A stretch of 64,000 bases of DNA from Enterobacter sp. 10-1 (GTDB lineage: Bacteria; Pseudomonadota; Gammaproteobacteria; Enterobacterales; Enterobacteriaceae): NCBI GenBank assembly GCA_002270295.1, contig NISF01000001.1, forward strand, positions 434,001 to 498,000, given 5' to 3'. A model generated the notes under the pieces. It did not search any database and had not been told where the DNA came from. It worked only from the letters and a program-made list of their open reading frames with translations. A program made the translations under genes and the position numbers. This document shows positions 1 to 9,524 of the stretch, one piece after another. The first letter of the stretch is position 1. Every line of letters begins with the position of its first letter.

Positions 1-722
1 ACCAGCATCAGCAGCAGGCGAGAGCGCTCAACCCGCACGCCCAGCGCGCAGGCGGTGTCGTCACCCATTTCCAGCAGGCGCATACGCCGCGCCAGCAGCA
101 CGCTGCACGCCAGCATCAGCACAATAAGCGGCGCCGATGGCCAGGTTTTACTCCACGTCAGCCCGTTGAGCGAACCGGCGTTCCATAGCCCGGCGGAAAG
201 CGCGGTTTCCAGCGACGCGCGCAGCAGCAGCCAGGTATTGAACGCCACCAGCATCGCGCGGATACCGATGCCGATAATAATCAGCCGGAAGGTTTCAATC
301 CCGTTACGCCAGGCCAGCAGCCAGACCAGCAGGGCGGTAAGCACGCCGCCGACCATCGCCGCCAGCGCGATAGCCGTCAGGTTCTGGCCAAAGATCACCA
401 TCGCCACCAGCACGCCGCTCCACGCGCCGGTGTTGAAGCCCATGACGTCCGGGCTGCCCAGCGGGTTGCGCATCAGCGACTGAAAAATCGCGCCGCTGAC
501 GCCCAGCGCCGCGCCGATCAGCAGCGCCATCAGCACCCGCGGCAGCCGCCATTCGGTGACTACCATCGTAATATTACGCGGGGCATCGCCCAGCAGAGCG
601 GAGATAACCTGCTCCACCCGCAGCGGCACCAGGCCGCTGCCGAGCCCCCAAAGGGAAACCAGCACGCTGGCGACGATCAGGATAAAACAGCTGAGCAGCA
701 AACGACGGGAAGGGGCGATCAC
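1..722 (-). CDS. fepG: Ferric enterobactin ABC transporter permease FepG (3' truncated by window edge)
   Basis: Inner-membrane permease that pairs with FepD to carry ferric enterobactin from periplasmic FepB into the cytoplasm, driven by FepC. About 240 N-terminal residues are in the window and match E. coli FepG closely (for example TEWRLPRVLMALLIGAALG and LRNPLGSPDVMGFNTGAW-like stretches). The start is read as GTG at 722-720, which overlaps the fepD stop by four bases (GTGA), implying translational coupling. Several hydrophobic membrane spans are visible. The C-terminal third lies beyond position 1. Family and context leave little doubt; only the exact start is inferred. Confidence 0.93.
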   Translation of the reverse strand, partial: MIAPSRRLLLSCFILIVASVLVSLWGLGSGLVPLRVEQVISALLGDAPRNITMVVTEWRLPRVLMALLIGAALGVSGAIFQSLMRNPLGSPDVMGFNTGAWSGVLVAMVIFGQNLTAIALAAMVGGVLTALLVWLLAWRNGIETFRLIIIGIGIRAMLVAFNTWLLLRASLETALSAGLWNAGSLNGLTWSKTWPSAPLIVLMLACSVLLARRMRLLEMGDDTACALGVRVERSRLLLML

Positions 723-1726
723 ATTGCACCTCCGCGCGGCTGACGACGCACCAGCCAGATCAGCACCGGCGCGCCGATAAAGGCGCTGACTACCGATACC
801 CGCAGCTCTCCGGGAACCAGCAGGCGGCCAAGAACATCGGCAAACAGCAGCAGCGCCGGGGTTGCCAGCAGGGTGACCGGTAGCGACCAGCGGTGGTCGG
901 CGCCCACCAGCCAGCGCGCCATATGCGGCATCATCAGGCCGATAAAGGCGATTGGGCCGACCACCGCCGTGGCGCTGCCGCAAAGGACGGTTATCGCCAG
1001 CAGGCCGATAAACTGCGTGCGCGCCACCCGGCTGCCGAGCGCGGTGGCGGTATCGCTGCCGAGGCTCAGGCTGTTCAGGGCCCGGCTGAGCAGCAGCGTT
1101 ACGGCGCCGGCGATCAGCACCGGGATCAGGACAATTTTAAGCGTTTGCAGGGTACGGATATCCAGCGAGCCGGCCTGCCAGAACCGCAGCTGGTCGTATA
1201 CATCGGGGTTAAGCAGCGCAATGCCGTTAGAGAGGCCTTCGAGCACCGCCGCCAGCGCGACGCCGGCCAGCGTCAGGCGCACCGGGCTAAGCTGACCCCC
1301 GCCCTGGCTGCCGGTGAAGGCCACCAGCAGCGAGGCGGCAAAGGCGCCGCAAAAGGCCATCAGCAGCTGTTCCTGCGGAGAATGAATGCCGAACAGCGCG
1401 GCGCCGAGGACGATCGCGAAGCTGGCGCCGGAGTTGACGCCCAGAATGCCGGGGTCGGCCAGCGGATTGCGGGTGAGGGTCTGCATCAGCGCCCCCGCCA
1501 GGCCCAGCGCGACGCCGGCGAGCAGTCCGGCAAGGGTGCGCGGCAGTCGGGCATCGAGCACGATGGTGCAGTCAGCGCTCTGGCAGGTGCCGGTAAAGGC
1601 ATCCACAACGACGTTGAGTGGCAGAGGTTTGGCGCCGACCAGCAGGCTGAGCGCAATCGCAACGGCTAAAACCAGCAGCAGACCAGGCACGGCAACGGCG
1701 CGCACCGTGGTCGTAGAAAACGACAT
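719..1726 (-). CDS. fepD: Ferric enterobactin ABC transporter permease FepD
   Basis: Membrane subunit of the FepBCDG importer for ferric enterobactin, BtuCD-type family with about nine or ten membrane spans. The 335-residue product is the normal length and nearly identical in core motifs to E. coli FepD, including RLPRTLAGLLAG, LMQTLTRNPLADPG and the C-terminal MMPHMARWLVGADHRWSLP. It is first in the minus-strand operon fepD-fepG and diverges from entS. A Fur-like box lies just upstream at 1745-1763, so iron repression is expected. Confidence 0.97.
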   Translation of the reverse strand: MSFSTTTVRAVAVPGLLLVLAVAIALSLLVGAKPLPLNVVVDAFTGTCQSADCTIVLDARLPRTLAGLLAGVALGLAGALMQTLTRNPLADPGILGVNSGASFAIVLGAALFGIHSPQEQLLMAFCGAFAASLLVAFTGSQGGGQLSPVRLTLAGVALAAVLEGLSNGIALLNPDVYDQLRFWQAGSLDIRTLQTLKIVLIPVLIAGAVTLLLSRALNSLSLGSDTATALGSRVARTQFIGLLAITVLCGSATAVVGPIAFIGLMMPHMARWLVGADHRWSLPVTLLATPALLLFADVLGRLLVPGELRVSVVSAFIGAPVLIWLVRRQPRGGAM

Positions 1727-1744
1727 AGTTCACATCCCTGACAT

Positions 1745-1763
1745 GATAATGATAGTAATTATC
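1745..1763. promoter_or_regulatory. Fur box in the fepD-entS divergent promoter
   Basis: The 19-mer GATAATGATAGTAATTATC matches the Fur consensus GATAATGATAATCATTATC at 17 of 19 positions, and it is followed by another TTATC half-site. It lies 18 bases upstream of the fepD start and serves the divergent fepD and entS transcripts. Fur control of this promoter is established in E. coli; here it is inferred from the match and position. Confidence 0.88.
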
Positions 1764-1782
1764 GTTATCGATTCTATCCAGT

Positions 1783-2010
1783 TATGTTAGCATGGCGGCC
1801 CCTAAGAATGGTATACGCAAATCATTCGGGATGCATCGCGACGGCAGGGCGTGGGCGCCCAGGCGCTGACGCACAGCGCCGCTCGGGCGAAGAGTCAATC
1901 CGCCCGCAATGGCCCGAGGTGCAGCGAGGCGGGGTCGTTCGGTCGCCGCCGGCGCATCTGCAGCCCGACGTATGACGAGTATTGATGGAAAATAATAACA
2001 AGGTGTTGTA
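1783..2010. other. GC-rich spacer between the fepD/entS Fur box and entS
   Basis: About 230 bases separate the Fur box from entS. The stretch from about 1795 to 1975 is GC-rich and has no recognisable gene; a 63-codon frame in it encodes nothing familiar. The AT-rich end (about 1976-2010) carries the ribosome binding region of entS. It could be a long entS leader or inserted sequence. Confidence 0.4.
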
Positions 2011-3252
2011 ATGAACCGACAATCCCGGCTGCTGGACCTGAGCCTGCTGAAAACGCATCCGGCGTTTCGCGCCGTCTTTATCGCCCGCTTTATCTCTATC
2101 CTCTCGCTTGGCCTGCTGGGCGTTGCGATCCCGGTACAAATCCAGATGATGACCCACTCCACCCTGCAGGTGGGACTCTCGGTCACTCTGACCGGCGGCT
2201 CGATGTTTATCGGCCTGATGGTGGGGGGCGTGCTGGCGGATCGCTACGAGCGTAAGCGCCTGATCCTGCTGGCGCGCGGTACCTGCGGGATCGGTTTTGT
2301 CGGCCTGTGCCTGAACGCGCTGCTGCCCGAGCCTTCGCTGATCGCCATCTACCTGCTGGGCATCTGGGACGGCTTCTTTGCCTCGCTGGGCGTGACGGCG
2401 CTGCTGGCGGCAACGCCCGCGCTGGTCGGGCGGGAAAATCTGATGCAGGCCGGGGCGATTACCATGCTGACGGTGCGCCTGGGCTCGGTGATTTCGCCGA
2501 TGATCGGCGGCCTGCTGCTGGCGACCGGCGGCGTGGCCTGGAACTACGGCCTGGCGGCGGCCGGAACCTTTATCACCACCTTGACCCTGCTGCGCTTACC
2601 GCAGCTACCTCCGCCGCCGCAGCCGCGCGAGCATCCGCTGAAGTCGCTGCTGGCGGGGCTTAAGTTCCTCTTTAATAGCCCGCTGATTGGCGGTATCGCG
2701 CTGCTTGGCGGCCTGCTGACGATGGCGAGCGCGGTGCGCGTGCTCTATCCGGCGCTGGCCGAAGGCTGGCGGATGTCGGCCTCGCAAATCGGCCTGCTGT
2801 ACGCGGCGATCCCGCTGGGCGCAGCGCTCGGGGCGCTAACCAGCGGCCAGCTGGCGCAAACCGCCAGGCCTGGCGCGCTGATGCTGGGCACCACCGTCGG
2901 CTCCTTTGTCGCCATCGCGCTGTTTAGCCTGATGCCGCTGTGGCAGCTGGGCGCGCTGTGCCTGGCGCTGTTTGGCTGGCTGAGCGCCATCAGTTCGCTG
3001 CTGCAGTACACCCTGATTCAAACCCAGACGCCGGAGGCGATGCTTGGGCGCATTAACGGCCTGTGGACCGCGCAGAACGTCACCGGCGATGCCGTTGGCG
3101 CCGCGCTGCTGGGCGGCCTCGGCGTGATGATGACCCCGGTCGCTTCGGCAAGCGCCAGCGGCTGGGTGCTGGTTATCGTTGGTGCGATTTTGATTGGGCT
3201 GCTGAGTGAATTACGCCGCTTTCAGCGTCCGGAGACGGTGAGCGAAAGTTGA
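2011..3252 (+). CDS. entS: Enterobactin exporter EntS (MFS)
   Basis: Twelve-span major facilitator that exports enterobactin from cytoplasm to periplasm. The 413-residue product aligns throughout with E. coli EntS (416 residues): N-terminus [17 protein letters not shown], the MFS motif [11 protein letters not shown] after span 2, and [16 protein letters not shown] near the C-terminus. It diverges from fepD and ends convergent with fepB, so export and uptake genes share the Fur-controlled region. The start ATG at 2011 matches the family N-terminus. Confidence 0.96.
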   Translation: MNRQSRLLDLSLLKTHPAFRAVFIARFISILSLGLLGVAIPVQIQMMTHSTLQVGLSVTLTGGSMFIGLMVGGVLADRYERKRLILLARGTCGIGFVGLCLNALLPEPSLIAIYLLGIWDGFFASLGVTALLAATPALVGRENLMQAGAITMLTVRLGSVISPMIGGLLLATGGVAWNYGLAAAGTFITTLTLLRLPQLPPPPQPREHPLKSLLAGLKFLFNSPLIGGIALLGGLLTMASAVRVLYPALAEGWRMSASQIGLLYAAIPLGAALGALTSGQLAQTARPGALMLGTTVGSFVAIALFSLMPLWQLGALCLALFGWLSAISSLLQYTLIQTQTPEAMLGRINGLWTAQNVTGDAVGAALLGGLGVMMTPVASASASGWVLVIVGAILIGLLSELRRFQRPETVSES

Positions 3253-3258
3253 GCCTGC

Positions 3259-3288
3259 TTCCCGGCCAGGCGTTGCGCCGGCCGGGAA
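3259..3288. terminator. Hairpin between convergent entS and fepB
   Basis: A perfect 9-bp stem, TTCCCGGCC at 3259-3267 with GGCCGGGAA at 3280-3288, with a further 4-bp stem (GGCG/CGCC) inside the loop. No clear T-run follows on either strand, so it may act as a bidirectional terminator or an RNA 3'-end stabiliser for both transcripts. Confidence 0.55.
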
Positions 3289-3294
3289 CAGGGT

Positions 3295-4254
3295 TTAGCC
3301 GAAGAAGGTTGCGAGACGCTGCAGCACCAGCATGGCGCTGTAGTAGTCGAGACGGAACGTTTCGATGCCCAGCGGATAGACGCGTTTGGCTTCGACCGCA
3401 GGCAGGTGGGCCAGCAGCGGATTAGCGTAAATCGCCTTAACGTCCTTCTCGTCTCCGGCGAACAGGAACAGGCTTTGACCATTGAGTCCGGCGGCTAAAT
3501 TCTCCCCGCCAAGCTGGACGATATCGTGACGTTTACCCTGACTCTGGCTGGCATGCAGCCCGGCGGGCAGGGTGGCCAGCGTAAAGCCCAGCTGTTCGAG
3601 CATCTGGCCCTGAGCCGACTCCGGCGTCCACAGATTGGCGCTATGGGCCGCGGCGGTATAAACCAGCGCGCTAACCGGCTGCGGCGGCAGCTTCATCTGC
3701 TGCTTCAGCGCCGCCAGCTGTTTATCAAACTCAGCAATGCGCACCGAAGCCTGTTGTTCCTGACCGGTAATCTGCCCGAGCTGGGTGAGCAGCGCCTGCC
3801 AGCTTTTGTCGTCGTAGTTGATGATAAGCGTTGGCGCAATAGTAGAAAGCTGATCGTACAGCGCCAGCGCGGAATCGCCCCCGGTGGCGCTAATCAGGAT
3901 CAGGTCCGGCATCTGTGCGGCGACGGCTTCAGCGCTCGGCTCGCCGATATAGAGTCGCGCCAGCTTACGATCCCGGGCGACTGTGCTCCACTGACGCAGA
4001 AATCCCTGAGCATCGGCCACGCGGTTATTCGGCGTGGTGGCCCCGCTGGCTACCACCGGGGCATCAATCGCCAGCAGCGAGCCGGTGAGGGTGACGCTGG
4101 TGGAAACAATGCGCAGCGGCTTGTGTTCGAGGGTGTGCGCGCCGCGGCTGTCGGTAATCTGACGCGGCCAGTCGGCGGCGAGCGCTGAGGTAATTCCTAA
4201 ATACGCCAGCCCGCAGGCCAGCAGAGTACGGCGGCACAAAGTGGAGAAATTCAC
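3295..4254 (-). CDS. fepB: Periplasmic ferric enterobactin-binding protein FepB
   Basis: Substrate-binding protein that takes ferric enterobactin from the FepA receptor and delivers it to FepDGC. The 319-residue product matches E. coli FepB, with a signal peptide (cleavage predicted after Ala26, before [12 protein letters not shown]) and the conserved [20 protein letters not shown] and [18 protein letters not shown] segments. The start is read as GTG at 4254-4252, nine bases after an AGGA motif; an ATG ten bases upstream is out of frame. It diverges from entC across a Fur-type promoter and is monocistronic here. Confidence 0.95.
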   Translation of the reverse strand: MNFSTLCRRTLLACGLAYLGITSALAADWPRQITDSRGAHTLEHKPLRIVSTSVTLTGSLLAIDAPVVASGATTPNNRVADAQGFLRQWSTVARDRKLARLYIGEPSAEAVAAQMPDLILISATGGDSALALYDQLSTIAPTLIINYDDKSWQALLTQLGQITGQEQQASVRIAEFDKQLAALKQQMKLPPQPVSALVYTAAAHSANLWTPESAQGQMLEQLGFTLATLPAGLHASQSQGKRHDIVQLGGENLAAGLNGQSLFLFAGDEKDVKAIYANPLLAHLPAVEAKRVYPLGIETFRLDYYSAMLVLQRLATFFG

Positions 4255-4395
4255 GAATTTGCATCCTGATTGAGTTGAGATAAATGCGTCTCATTTTCAG
4301 CTTTGTGCCGCATGGATGCAAGCCAAAGTAGCACAACATGCTGTTTATACGGTTGACATGTAGAGCAATACCTTTTAGGTTAGCCAACCAAAATA

Positions 4396-4417
4396 TAAAT
4401 GATAATTATTCGTAATA
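4396..4417. promoter_or_regulatory. Probable Fur site in the fepB-entC divergent promoter
   Basis: The AT-rich stretch contains TGATAATTATT (4400-4410), which fits the 7-1-7 Fur half-site pattern TGATAAT-N-ATTATCA on one side and is degenerate on the other. A second degenerate repeat follows at 4411-4425. It sits about 25 bases upstream of the entC ribosome binding site. Fur control of fepB-entC is known in E. coli. Confidence 0.65.
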
Positions 4418-4441
4418 TCTTTATCGTTTTTGGAGGATGAT

Positions 4442-5617
4442 ATGGAAACGTCACTGGCCGAGGATGTACGGGAACAAAAAATGACTCTGGCACCAGAAAG
4501 CTTCTTCTTTATGTCGCCGTACCGCAGTTTTAGCACTTCAGGCTGTTTCAGGCGCTTCTCCCATTCCGCCGCCGACGGCGATGCGCTGACCGGTGAATTC
4601 CAGCAACAAATGGCCGCCGCGTTCCGGGAGGCGAAAGCCGCCGGGATCCACAAGCCGGTGATGGTCGGTGCGATCCCCTTTGATACCCGCCAGCCGTCCG
4701 AACTGTTTATTCCCGAGCGCTGGGAAACCTTCTCCCGCACCGGCAAGCAGCAGTCTGCGCGCTACGCGTCAGGCCAGGCGGCGATGGACGTCGTGGCCCG
4801 GCAGGAGATCCCCGAGCAGGACGCATTTATGGCAATGGTCGAGCGCGCCGCCGAGCTGACCGCTACGCCGGAAGTCGATAAGGTCGTACTGTCGCGCCTG
4901 ATTGATATCACCACCCGCGATCGCGTGGACAGCGGTGCGCTGCTGGAGCGCCTGATTGCGCAAAACCCCGCCAGCTTTAACTTCCATGTGCCGCTCTCGG
5001 ACGGCGGCGTTTTACTCGGCGCCAGCCCGGAGCTGCTGCTGCGTAAAGAGGGCGATAGCTTTAGCTCCCTGCCGCTGGCGGGATCGGCCCGGCGCCAGCC
5101 GGACGATGTGCTGGATCGCGAAGCGGGCAATAAGCTGCTGGCTTCCGGCAAAGATCGCCACGAGCACGAGCTGGTGACCCAGGCGATGAAAGCGGTGCTC
5201 GCGCCGCGCTGCCGCGAGCTGTCGCTGCCGGACTCTCCGCAACTGATCACCACCCCAACTTTATGGCATCTGGCGACGCCAATCGCAGGGACCGCCGCGG
5301 CCGGGGAAAACGCCATGTCTCTGGCGTGCCTGCTGCATCCGACGCCGGCCCTCAGCGGTTTCCCGCACCAGGCCGCCACGCGCCTGATCCGCGAACTGGA
5401 ACCATTCGATCGCCAGCTGTTCGGCGGCATCGTCGGCTGGTGTGATGATGAAGGCAACGGTGAGTGGGTTGTGACCATTCGCTGCGCCCGCCTGCATCAG
5501 CACACGCTGCGCCTGTTTGCCGGCGCAGGGATCGTTCCGGCCTCCTCTCCGCTGGGGGAGTGGCGCGAAACCGGCGTCAAACTGACCACTATGCTGAACG
5601 TGTTCGGCTTGTATTAA
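4442..5617 (+). CDS. entC: Isochorismate synthase EntC
   Basis: Converts chorismate to isochorismate, the first committed step of 2,3-dihydroxybenzoate and enterobactin synthesis. With ATG at 4442 the product has 391 residues, the E. coli length, and starts METSLAED like E. coli MDTSLAEE. GGAGG at 4432-4436 is correctly spaced for this start, so an in-frame TTG at 4430 is not used. Chorismate-enzyme signatures are present: PLAGSARRQPD, DRHEHELVTQAM, HPTPALSGFP and GWCDDEGNGEWVVTIRCA. First gene of the entCEBAH operon. Confidence 0.97.
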   Translation: METSLAEDVREQKMTLAPESFFFMSPYRSFSTSGCFRRFSHSAADGDALTGEFQQQMAAAFREAKAAGIHKPVMVGAIPFDTRQPSELFIPERWETFSRTGKQQSARYASGQAAMDVVARQEIPEQDAFMAMVERAAELTATPEVDKVVLSRLIDITTRDRVDSGALLERLIAQNPASFNFHVPLSDGGVLLGASPELLLRKEGDSFSSLPLAGSARRQPDDVLDREAGNKLLASGKDRHEHELVTQAMKAVLAPRCRELSLPDSPQLITTPTLWHLATPIAGTAAAGENAMSLACLLHPTPALSGFPHQAATRLIRELEPFDRQLFGGIVGWCDDEGNGEWVVTIRCARLHQHTLRLFAGAGIVPASSPLGEWRETGVKLTTMLNVFGLY

Positions 5618-5623
5618 GAGGCG

Positions 5624-7234
5624 ATGATGATTGCATTTAACCGCTGGCCGGAAAGTTTTGCCGCCCGCTACCGTGAAAAAGGCTACTGGCAGGATCTGCC
5701 GTTAACTCAGCTGATTACCCGTCACGCGGCGAGCGATGCCGTGGCGATTATCGACGGCGAAGTCCAGTACAGCTATCGCCAGTTCAACCAGCTGGTGGAT
5801 AATCTCGCCTGCTCCCTGCAGGGCATGGGGCTCAAACGCGGTGAAACCGCGCTGGTGCAGCTGGGCAACGTCGCCGAATTCTATATCACCTTCTTTGCGC
5901 TGCTGCGCATCGGCGTGGCGCCGGTCAACGCGCTGTTCAGCCATCAGCGCAGCGAGCTCAACGCCTACGCCACGCAAATTGAACCCGTGCTGCTGATTGC
6001 CGATCGCCAGCATGCGCTGTTTGCCGACGATAGCTTCCTTAACGGATTTATCGAACAGCATCCGTCGGTGCGGGTGGCGCTGCTGCGCGGCGATAGCGGT
6101 GAGTATGACCTGGCCGCGGCGATCGCCCAGCCGGCCGCAGGCTTCATCCCTAACCCGACGCCTGCCGATGAGGTGGCTTTTTTCCAGCTCTCCGGCGGCA
6201 GCACCGGTACGCCAAAGCTGATCCCGCGTACCCACAACGATTACGAATACAGCATTCGCCGCAGTAATGAAATTTGCGCTATCAGCGCCGATACGCGCTA
6301 TCTCAACGCGCTGCCCGCGGCGCATAACTATGCGATGAGCTCGCCGGGATCGCTGGGGGTGTTTCTTGCCGGAGGACGGGTGATCCTTGCCGCCGATCCG
6401 AGCGCCACGCTGTGCTTCCCGCTGATTGAAAAGCATCAGATTAACGTTGCCTCGCTGGTGCCGCCGGCGGTCAGCCTGTGGCTGCAGGCGATCCACGAAT
6501 GGGGCAGCAATGCGCAGCTGCAGTCGCTGCAGCTGCTGCAGGTTGGCGGAGCGCGCCTGTCCGCGACGCTCGCCGCGCGCATTCCGGCCGAGATTGGCTG
6601 CCAGCTGCAGCAGGTTTTCGGCATGGCGGAAGGGCTGGTGAACTATACCCGCCTCAACGATAGCCAGCAGCGCATTATCAATACCCAGGGCTGCCCGATG
6701 AGCCCCGACGACGAAGTGTGGGTCGCGGATGCCGAAGGCAACCCGCTGCCGCGCGGCGAAGTCGGCCGCCTGATGACCCGCGGGCCCTACACCTTCCGCG
6801 GCTACTATAAAAGCCCGCAGCATAATCTGGAGGCGTTTGACGCCGACGGGTTCTACTGCTCAGGCGATCTGATCTCGATCGACGAAGACGGCTATATCAC
6901 CGTGCAGGGGCGTGAGAAAGATCAGATCAACCGCGGCGGGGAGAAGATCGCTGCGGAAGAGATTGAAAACCTGCTGCTGCGCCACCCGGCGACGATCCAT
7001 GCCGCGCTGGTGAGCATGGAGGATAGCCTGCTGGGCGAGAAAAGCTGTGCGTATCTGGTAGTCAAAGAGCCGCTGCGCGCGGTCGCGGTACGCCGGTTCC
7101 TGCGCGAGCAGGGCGTAGCTGAATTTAAGCTGCCGGATCGCGTGGAGTGCGTGGACGCGCTGCCGCTGACGCCGGTGGGCAAAGTCGATAAAAAACAATT
7201 ACGTCAGTGGCTGGCTGAACGCAAGCTGGGCTGA
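5624..7234 (+). CDS. entE: 2,3-dihydroxybenzoate-AMP ligase EntE
   Basis: Adenylates 2,3-dihydroxybenzoate and loads it on the aryl carrier domain of EntB. The 536-residue product has the adenylate-forming core motifs [19 protein letters not shown] (phosphate loop), [21 protein letters not shown] and the C-terminal catalytic Lys in [11 protein letters not shown]. It begins six bases after the entC stop. Two adjacent ATGs (5624 and 5627) are possible; the AGAGG at 5617-5621 is better spaced for 5627, which would give 535 residues. Confidence 0.97.
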   Translation: MMIAFNRWPESFAARYREKGYWQDLPLTQLITRHAASDAVAIIDGEVQYSYRQFNQLVDNLACSLQGMGLKRGETALVQLGNVAEFYITFFALLRIGVAPVNALFSHQRSELNAYATQIEPVLLIADRQHALFADDSFLNGFIEQHPSVRVALLRGDSGEYDLAAAIAQPAAGFIPNPTPADEVAFFQLSGGSTGTPKLIPRTHNDYEYSIRRSNEICAISADTRYLNALPAAHNYAMSSPGSLGVFLAGGRVILAADPSATLCFPLIEKHQINVASLVPPAVSLWLQAIHEWGSNAQLQSLQLLQVGGARLSATLAARIPAEIGCQLQQVFGMAEGLVNYTRLNDSQQRIINTQGCPMSPDDEVWVADAEGNPLPRGEVGRLMTRGPYTFRGYYKSPQHNLEAFDADGFYCSGDLISIDEDGYITVQGREKDQINRGGEKIAAEEIENLLLRHPATIHAALVSMEDSLLGEKSCAYLVVKEPLRAVAVRRFLREQGVAEFKLPDRVECVDALPLTPVGKVDKKQLRQWLAERKLG

Positions 7235-7247
7235 AGGAGAAGACAGA

Positions 7248-8099
7248 ATGGCCATTCCTCAATTACAGGCTTACGCGCTGCCGGAAGCCAGCGATATCCC
7301 GGCGAACAAAGTAAGCTGGGCCTTTGAGCCGTCCCGCGCCGCGCTGCTTATCCACGATATGCAGGAGTATTTCCTCAACTTCTGGGGTGAAGATAGCGCG
7401 ATGATGGCGAAAGTGGTCGCCAACATTGCCGCGCTGCGCGATTTCTGCAAGCAGCACAATATTCCGGTGTTTTACACCGCGCAGCCGAAAGAGCAGAGCG
7501 AGGAAGATCGTGCCCTGCTGAACGATATGTGGGGGCCGGGCCTGACCCGCTCGCCGGAGCAGCAGCGGGTGATTGCCGCCCTGGCGCCGGACGAAAACGA
7601 CACCGTGCTGGTGAAGTGGCGCTATAGCGCGTTCCACCGTTCGCCGCTGGAAGAGATGCTGAAAGAGAGCGGACGTGACCAGCTGATCGTCACCGGCGTG
7701 TATGCCCATATCGGCTGCATGACGACCGCTACCGATGCGTTTATGCGCGACATCAAGCCGTTCTTCGTTGCCGATGCGCTGGCGGACTTTAGCCGCGAAG
7801 ATCATCTGATGGCGCTGAAATACGTCGCCGGACGCTGCGGTCGGGTGGTCATGACCGAAGAGCTGCTGCCGCTGCCGGCGTCAAAGGCGGCGCTGCGCGC
7901 GCTGATACTGCCGCTGCTCGATGAGTCAGACGAGCCGATGGATGATGAAAATCTGATCGACTACGGCCTGGATTCGGTGCGCATGATGGCGCTGGCCGCG
8001 CGCTGGCGCAAAGTGCACGGCGATATCGACTTCGTCATGCTGGCTAAAAATCCCTCTGTTGACGCCTGGTGGGCGCTGCTGTCCCGCGAGGTGAAATAA
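7248..8099 (+). CDS. entB: Isochorismatase / aryl carrier protein EntB
   Basis: Bifunctional enzyme: the N-terminal isochorismatase domain (about residues 1-207, with [10 protein letters not shown] and [10 protein letters not shown]) makes 2,3-dihydro-2,3-dihydroxybenzoate, and the C-terminal aryl carrier domain holds the acyl chain on phosphopantetheine at Ser243 in the motif YGLDSVRMM. The length of 283 residues is near the E. coli 285. AAGGAG precedes the ATG. The stop overlaps the entA start by one base (TAATG). Confidence 0.97.
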   Translation: MAIPQLQAYALPEASDIPANKVSWAFEPSRAALLIHDMQEYFLNFWGEDSAMMAKVVANIAALRDFCKQHNIPVFYTAQPKEQSEEDRALLNDMWGPGLTRSPEQQRVIAALAPDENDTVLVKWRYSAFHRSPLEEMLKESGRDQLIVTGVYAHIGCMTTATDAFMRDIKPFFVADALADFSREDHLMALKYVAGRCGRVVMTEELLPLPASKAALRALILPLLDESDEPMDDENLIDYGLDSVRMMALAARWRKVHGDIDFVMLAKNPSVDAWWALLSREVK

Positions 8100-8854
8100 T
8101 GGCCGCTCTCGATTTTCAGGGCCAGACCGTATGGGTTACCGGAGCGGGTAAGGGCATCGGCTATGCCACCGCGCTGGCCTTCGTCGAGGCCGGCGCGCAG
8201 GTAACCGGTTTTGACCTCGCGTTCGCGGGCGAAAGCTATCCGTTCGCCACCGAGACGTTGGACGTGGCCGACGCACCGCAGGTGGCTGAGGTGTGTGGGC
8301 GCCTGCTGAACGGCATTGAGCGTCTCGACGTGCTGGTTAATGCGGCCGGTATTTTACGCATGGGCGCGACCGATGCGCTGAGCGTTGAAGAGTGGCAGCA
8401 GACCTTCGCCGTTAACGTTGGCGGCGCGTTTAACCTGTTCCAGCAGACGATGCCCCAGTTCCGCCGCCAGCGGGGCGGGGCGATTGTCACCGTGGCGTCC
8501 GACGCCGCGCATACGCCGCGGATCGGGATGAGCGCCTACGGCGCGTCGAAGGCGGCGCTGAAGAGCCTGGCGCTGACCGTCGGACTTGAGCTGGCGGGCA
8601 GCGGGGTGCGCTGTAACCTGGTCTCGCCGGGTTCGACCGACACCGATATGCAGCGCACGCTGTGGGTTAGCGATAACGCCGAGCAGCAGCGCATTCGCGG
8701 TTTTGGCGAGCAGTTCAAGCTCGGCATTCCGCTGGGTAAGATCGCCCGGCCGCAGGAGATTGCCAGCACCATTTTGTTCCTCGCCTCCCATCACGCCAGC
8801 CATATCACGCTGCAGGATATCGTGGTCGACGGCGGCTCGACGCTGGGGGCATAA
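8099..8854 (+). CDS. entA: 2,3-dihydro-2,3-dihydroxybenzoate dehydrogenase EntA
   Basis: NAD-dependent short-chain dehydrogenase that oxidises the EntB product to 2,3-dihydroxybenzoate. The start is ATG at 8099, overlapping the entB stop; an earlier in-frame start inside entB would add ten unrelated residues. The 251-residue protein has the Rossmann motif TGAGKGIG near residue 15 and the catalytic Ser134, Tyr147 and Lys151 (in SAYGASK). It matches E. coli EntA along its length. Confidence 0.97.
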   Translation: MAALDFQGQTVWVTGAGKGIGYATALAFVEAGAQVTGFDLAFAGESYPFATETLDVADAPQVAEVCGRLLNGIERLDVLVNAAGILRMGATDALSVEEWQQTFAVNVGGAFNLFQQTMPQFRRQRGGAIVTVASDAAHTPRIGMSAYGASKAALKSLALTVGLELAGSGVRCNLVSPGSTDTDMQRTLWVSDNAEQQRIRGFGEQFKLGIPLGKIARPQEIASTILFLASHHASHITLQDIVVDGGSTLGA

Positions 8855-9268
8855 ATGGCCTGGAAACGTCAGCTGACGCTGGACGAGCTTAACGCCACCA
8901 GCGCGAATACGATGGTGGCCCATCTGGGCATTGTCTATACCCGGCTGGAAGAGGGAGTGCTGGAGGCCGAAATGCCGGTCGATGCCCGCACCCATCAGCC
9001 CTTTGGCCTGCTGCACGGCGGCGCGTCGGCGGCGCTGGCGGAGACGCTGGGTTCGATGGCCGGCTGGCTGATGACCGAAGAGGGCCAGTGCGTGGTCGGG
9101 ACCGAACTGAACGCCACCCACCATCGGGCGGTCTCCAGCGGTAAAGTCCGCGGCGAGTGCCGTCCTCTGCACCTGGGCCGCCAGGGGCAAAGCTGGGAAA
9201 TTGCCATCTTCGACGCCCGCGGACGGCGCTGCTGCACCTGCCGCCTGGGCACCTCGGTACTCGGCTAA
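8855..9268 (+). CDS. entH: Enterobactin proofreading thioesterase EntH
   Basis: Hotdog-fold thioesterase that clears wrongly loaded acyl groups from the EntB carrier domain. The 137-residue product equals the E. coli length and keeps the hotdog motif [19 protein letters not shown] and the C-terminal [11 protein letters not shown]. The ATG directly follows the entA stop, making it the last gene of the entCEBAH operon. Confidence 0.96.
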   Translation: MAWKRQLTLDELNATSANTMVAHLGIVYTRLEEGVLEAEMPVDARTHQPFGLLHGGASAALAETLGSMAGWLMTEEGQCVVGTELNATHHRAVSSGKVRGECRPLHLGRQGQSWEIAIFDARGRRCCTCRLGTSVLG

Positions 9269-9279
9269 GTCGCCGCTTT

Positions 9280-9311
9280 CCCCGGCTCGCGCTGCGCCCG
9301 TCCGGGCTACG
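9280..9311. repeat. REP-like palindrome after entH
   Basis: CCCGG (9281-9285) pairs with CCGGG (9302-9306) around a GC-rich loop, followed by CTAC. It resembles the GTAGCCCGG...CCGGGC intergenic repeats common in Klebsiella-type genomes; a related copy lies at 18148-18184. It probably stabilises or ends the ent mRNA. Confidence 0.5.
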
Positions 9312-9389
9312 GTCTCATTTCTGTAGCCTGAACAGGCACCGCGCGAACGCCTTTATGACGCCACGGTTTTCATCCATTTTCCTGCCAGA

Positions 9390-9405
9390 AGTGATCTCGC
9401 TAGCA
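9390..9405. promoter_or_regulatory. Possible CRP site upstream of cstA
   Basis: AGTGATCTCGCTAGCA fits TGTGA-N6-TCACA with four of five matches in the left half and three of five in the right. It lies about 120 bases upstream of cstA. E. coli cstA is induced by cAMP-CRP on carbon starvation, so a site is expected, but this match is modest. Confidence 0.35.
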
Positions 9406-9524
9406 ATGTGAGATAAATCCCTGCCCCTGGGCGACATCTACACGGTTCCGAAGTTGTTAAAATCTGCGTTGTGTTCTAGAAACAAAATGTAACAGATTGA
9501 TTACCCTACCCGTGGAACCCGATA

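Noticed and set aside
1784-1975. 63-codon frame between fepD and entS
   Set aside because: No recognisable motif, no ribosome binding site, and composition typical of chance frames in GC-rich DNA.
4064-4387. Frame starting at the ATG just upstream of fepB
   Set aside because: Out of frame with FepB and lacking similarity; the FepB signal peptide fits the GTG at 4254.
8069-8098. Earlier in-frame start for entA inside entB
   Set aside because: ATG at 8099 overlaps the entB stop and matches the EntA N-terminus; the extension does not.
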